This document shows positions 63,047-64,000 of a stretch of DNA of 64,000 bases, in pieces. The notes under the pieces are model-generated. The model saw only the letters and a list, made by a program, of their open reading frames with translations, did not search any database and was not told the DNA's origin. The DNA is from Anaerofustis butyriciformans. GTDB taxonomy: Bacteria > Bacillota > Clostridia > Eubacteriales > Anaerofustaceae. Both the position numbers and the translations under genes were made by a program. Where the stretch lies: contig NZ_JAYFFH010000004.1 in NCBI RefSeq assembly GCF_036289385.1, positions 1 to 64,000 on the forward strand, written 5' to 3'. Positions within the stretch are counted from its first letter, which is position 1. Every line of letters begins with the position of its first letter.

Positions 63047-64000
63047 TTATTCAAATTCTATTAATAATTGACCGGCTTTTACATTGTCAAGTTCTTGAAC
63101 CAATACGTCTTTTATTACTCCGTCACATGGAGCAACAACTTCAGTTTCCATCTTCATTGCTTCAACAACACATACAGATTGGTTTTTCTTAACTTCTTCA
63201 CCGATTCCAACATTTACTTTAATTACAGAACCAGGAATTGGAGAACCTATGTGTTTTTCATTTTTAGGATCAGCCATTTCAATTATTTTATCAGTTGTTT
63301 GATTAACCACAAAGTTTGGATCATTTACATATAAAACTCTTCTGAAGCCGTCAACTTCATAAACCATTCTTTTTGTTCCGTCAGGATGAGTATTACCGAT
63401 TCTTACAAGTTTAATTACATGGCTCTTACCTTCTCCAAAGAATATTTCTGTTTCTTCGCCTAGTGCTAGCCCTGTAAAGAAAGCATCTGAAGGCATATAA
63501 GTTAAATCACCATAATCTTCTTTGAATTTTAGATAATCTTTATAAACTTTCTTATAAAGCGCTGCAGAAAGAACTTGTTTTTCATTTAATTCCATACCGA
63601 ATTCTTCTCTAAATTCTTCTCTTATCTTATCGAAGTCTTCATCAGGAAGAAGTTCACCTGGACGTTTTGTAATATATTCTGCACCTTTAAGAACAACTTC
63701 TCTTAATTTTTCATCAAAGCCCCATTCAGGTTGACCAATCATTCCTTTAAAGAAATCTACAACACTGTCTGGGAATGCTAAGTCTTTTCCTTTTTCATAG
63801 ATATTTTCTTTATCTAAATCATTTTGTAGCATAAAGATTGCAAAGTCACCTACAACTTTTGATGTTGGAGTTACTTTGATTATATCACCAAGAAGTTCAT
63901 TTGCTTGTTTATATTTTTCAAGAACATCTGTAAATCTATGTCCAAGTCCGAAACTTTCAACTTGAGATTTAAGGTTACTGTATTGTCCTCCGGGAACTTC
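63047..64000 (-). CDS. pyc: Pyruvate carboxylase, C-terminal part (partial)
   Basis: The frame is open from the window edge (64000) to the stop. EVPGGQYSNLKSQVESFGLG and GDIIKVTPTSKVVGD belong to the carboxyltransferase domain. The last ~75 residues are the biotinyl domain, with the biotin Lys in VVEAMKMETEV. Pyruvate carboxylase makes oxaloacetate. An ATG at 63832 is internal and not a start. The rest lies beyond the window. Confidence 0.93.
   Translation of the reverse strand, partial: EVPGGQYSNLKSQVESFGLGHRFTDVLEKYKQANELLGDIIKVTPTSKVVGDFAIFMLQNDLDKENIYEKGKDLAFPDSVVDFFKGMIGQPEWGFDEKLREVVLKGAEYITKRPGELLPDEDFDKIREEFREEFGMELNEKQVLSAALYKKVYKDYLKFKEDYGDLTYMPSDAFFTGLALGEETEIFFGEGKSHVIKLVRIGNTHPDGTKRMVYEVDGFRRVLYVNDPNFVVNQTTDKIIEMADPKNEKHIGSPIPGSVIKVNVGIGEEVKKNQSVCVVEAMKMETEVVAPCDGVIKDVLVQELDNVKAGQLLIEFE

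Noticed and set aside
63047..63832. A separate biotin-carrier gene starting at 63832
   Set aside because: The frame continues to the window edge with carboxyltransferase sequence, so this is the end of pyruvate carboxylase.

Overview
This is a chromosomal window from a very AT-rich, low-GC member of the Bacillota, most likely an anaerobic member of the Clostridia. The pointers are AGGAGG-type ribosome binding sites, a sporulation sigma factor (SigK type), Veg, a CIRCE element before groES-groEL, a T-box before hisS-aspS, NiaR, and clostridial-style ThiH/ThiF. I cannot assign a genus. I saw no phage, transposase or CRISPR.

Layout. 1-6.6 kb: end of tuf, larC and a frameshifted larE (nickel-pincer cofactor), a membrane G5/M23 peptidase, veg, a HAD phosphatase and a WYL regulator. 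6.7-15.3 kb: a two-gene adhesin operon (MucBP-domain protein, then a 2,200-residue VWA plus isopeptide-repeat protein) behind a long AT-rich leader. 15.3-18.1 kb: a glutathione-type thiol ligase pair. 18.3-25.2 kb: gpsA, aconitase, a small XRE regulator, a TIGR03960/TIGR03936 radical-SAM pair, efp and tRNA-Ser(GGA). 25.2-38.2 kb: a family of leucine-rich-repeat surface proteins (two intact tandem copies, two cut by an in-frame TAA just after the signal peptide, one decayed relic), interleaved with aspS-hisS under a T-box, a PH-domain protein and thiC under a TPP riboswitch. 38.3-46.2 kb: metNIQ, sigK, a DNA glycosylase, an aldo/keto reductase, a Big-like membrane protein and marR-ftsH. 46.3-53.5 kb: thiS-thiF-thiG-thiH-tenI, then the oppositely oriented nadA-nadB-nadC-niaR. 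53.5-64 kb: a metal permease, a phosphatase, groES-groEL, alr, a DnaA-box cluster, tsaE-tsaB-rimI-(membrane protein)-tsaD and the 3' end of pyruvate carboxylase.

How parts work together. ThiC makes the pyrimidine half of thiamine and ThiS/F/G/H/TenI the thiazole half. NadA/B make quinolinate, NadC makes nicotinate mononucleotide, and NiaR in the same operon probably closes the loop. The TsaB/D/E set makes t6A on tRNA.

The most unusual signal is that all the surface proteins, from several architectures, end in one shared C-terminal module: a TSD(E/Q/G)NN motif (or TSDESN), a hydrophobic segment and a basic tail, four of them with a Cys at or next to the end. None carries LPXTG. This looks like a divergent cell-wall sorting signal serving an unseen processing enzyme. 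Other points worth a second look are a -1-type slippery heptamer exactly at the larE frame break, a three-copy repeat inserted in LarC, a tandem array of DnaA boxes far from any dnaA, an Asn-type specifier in the hisS-aspS T-box, and palindromic operators before several small genes.
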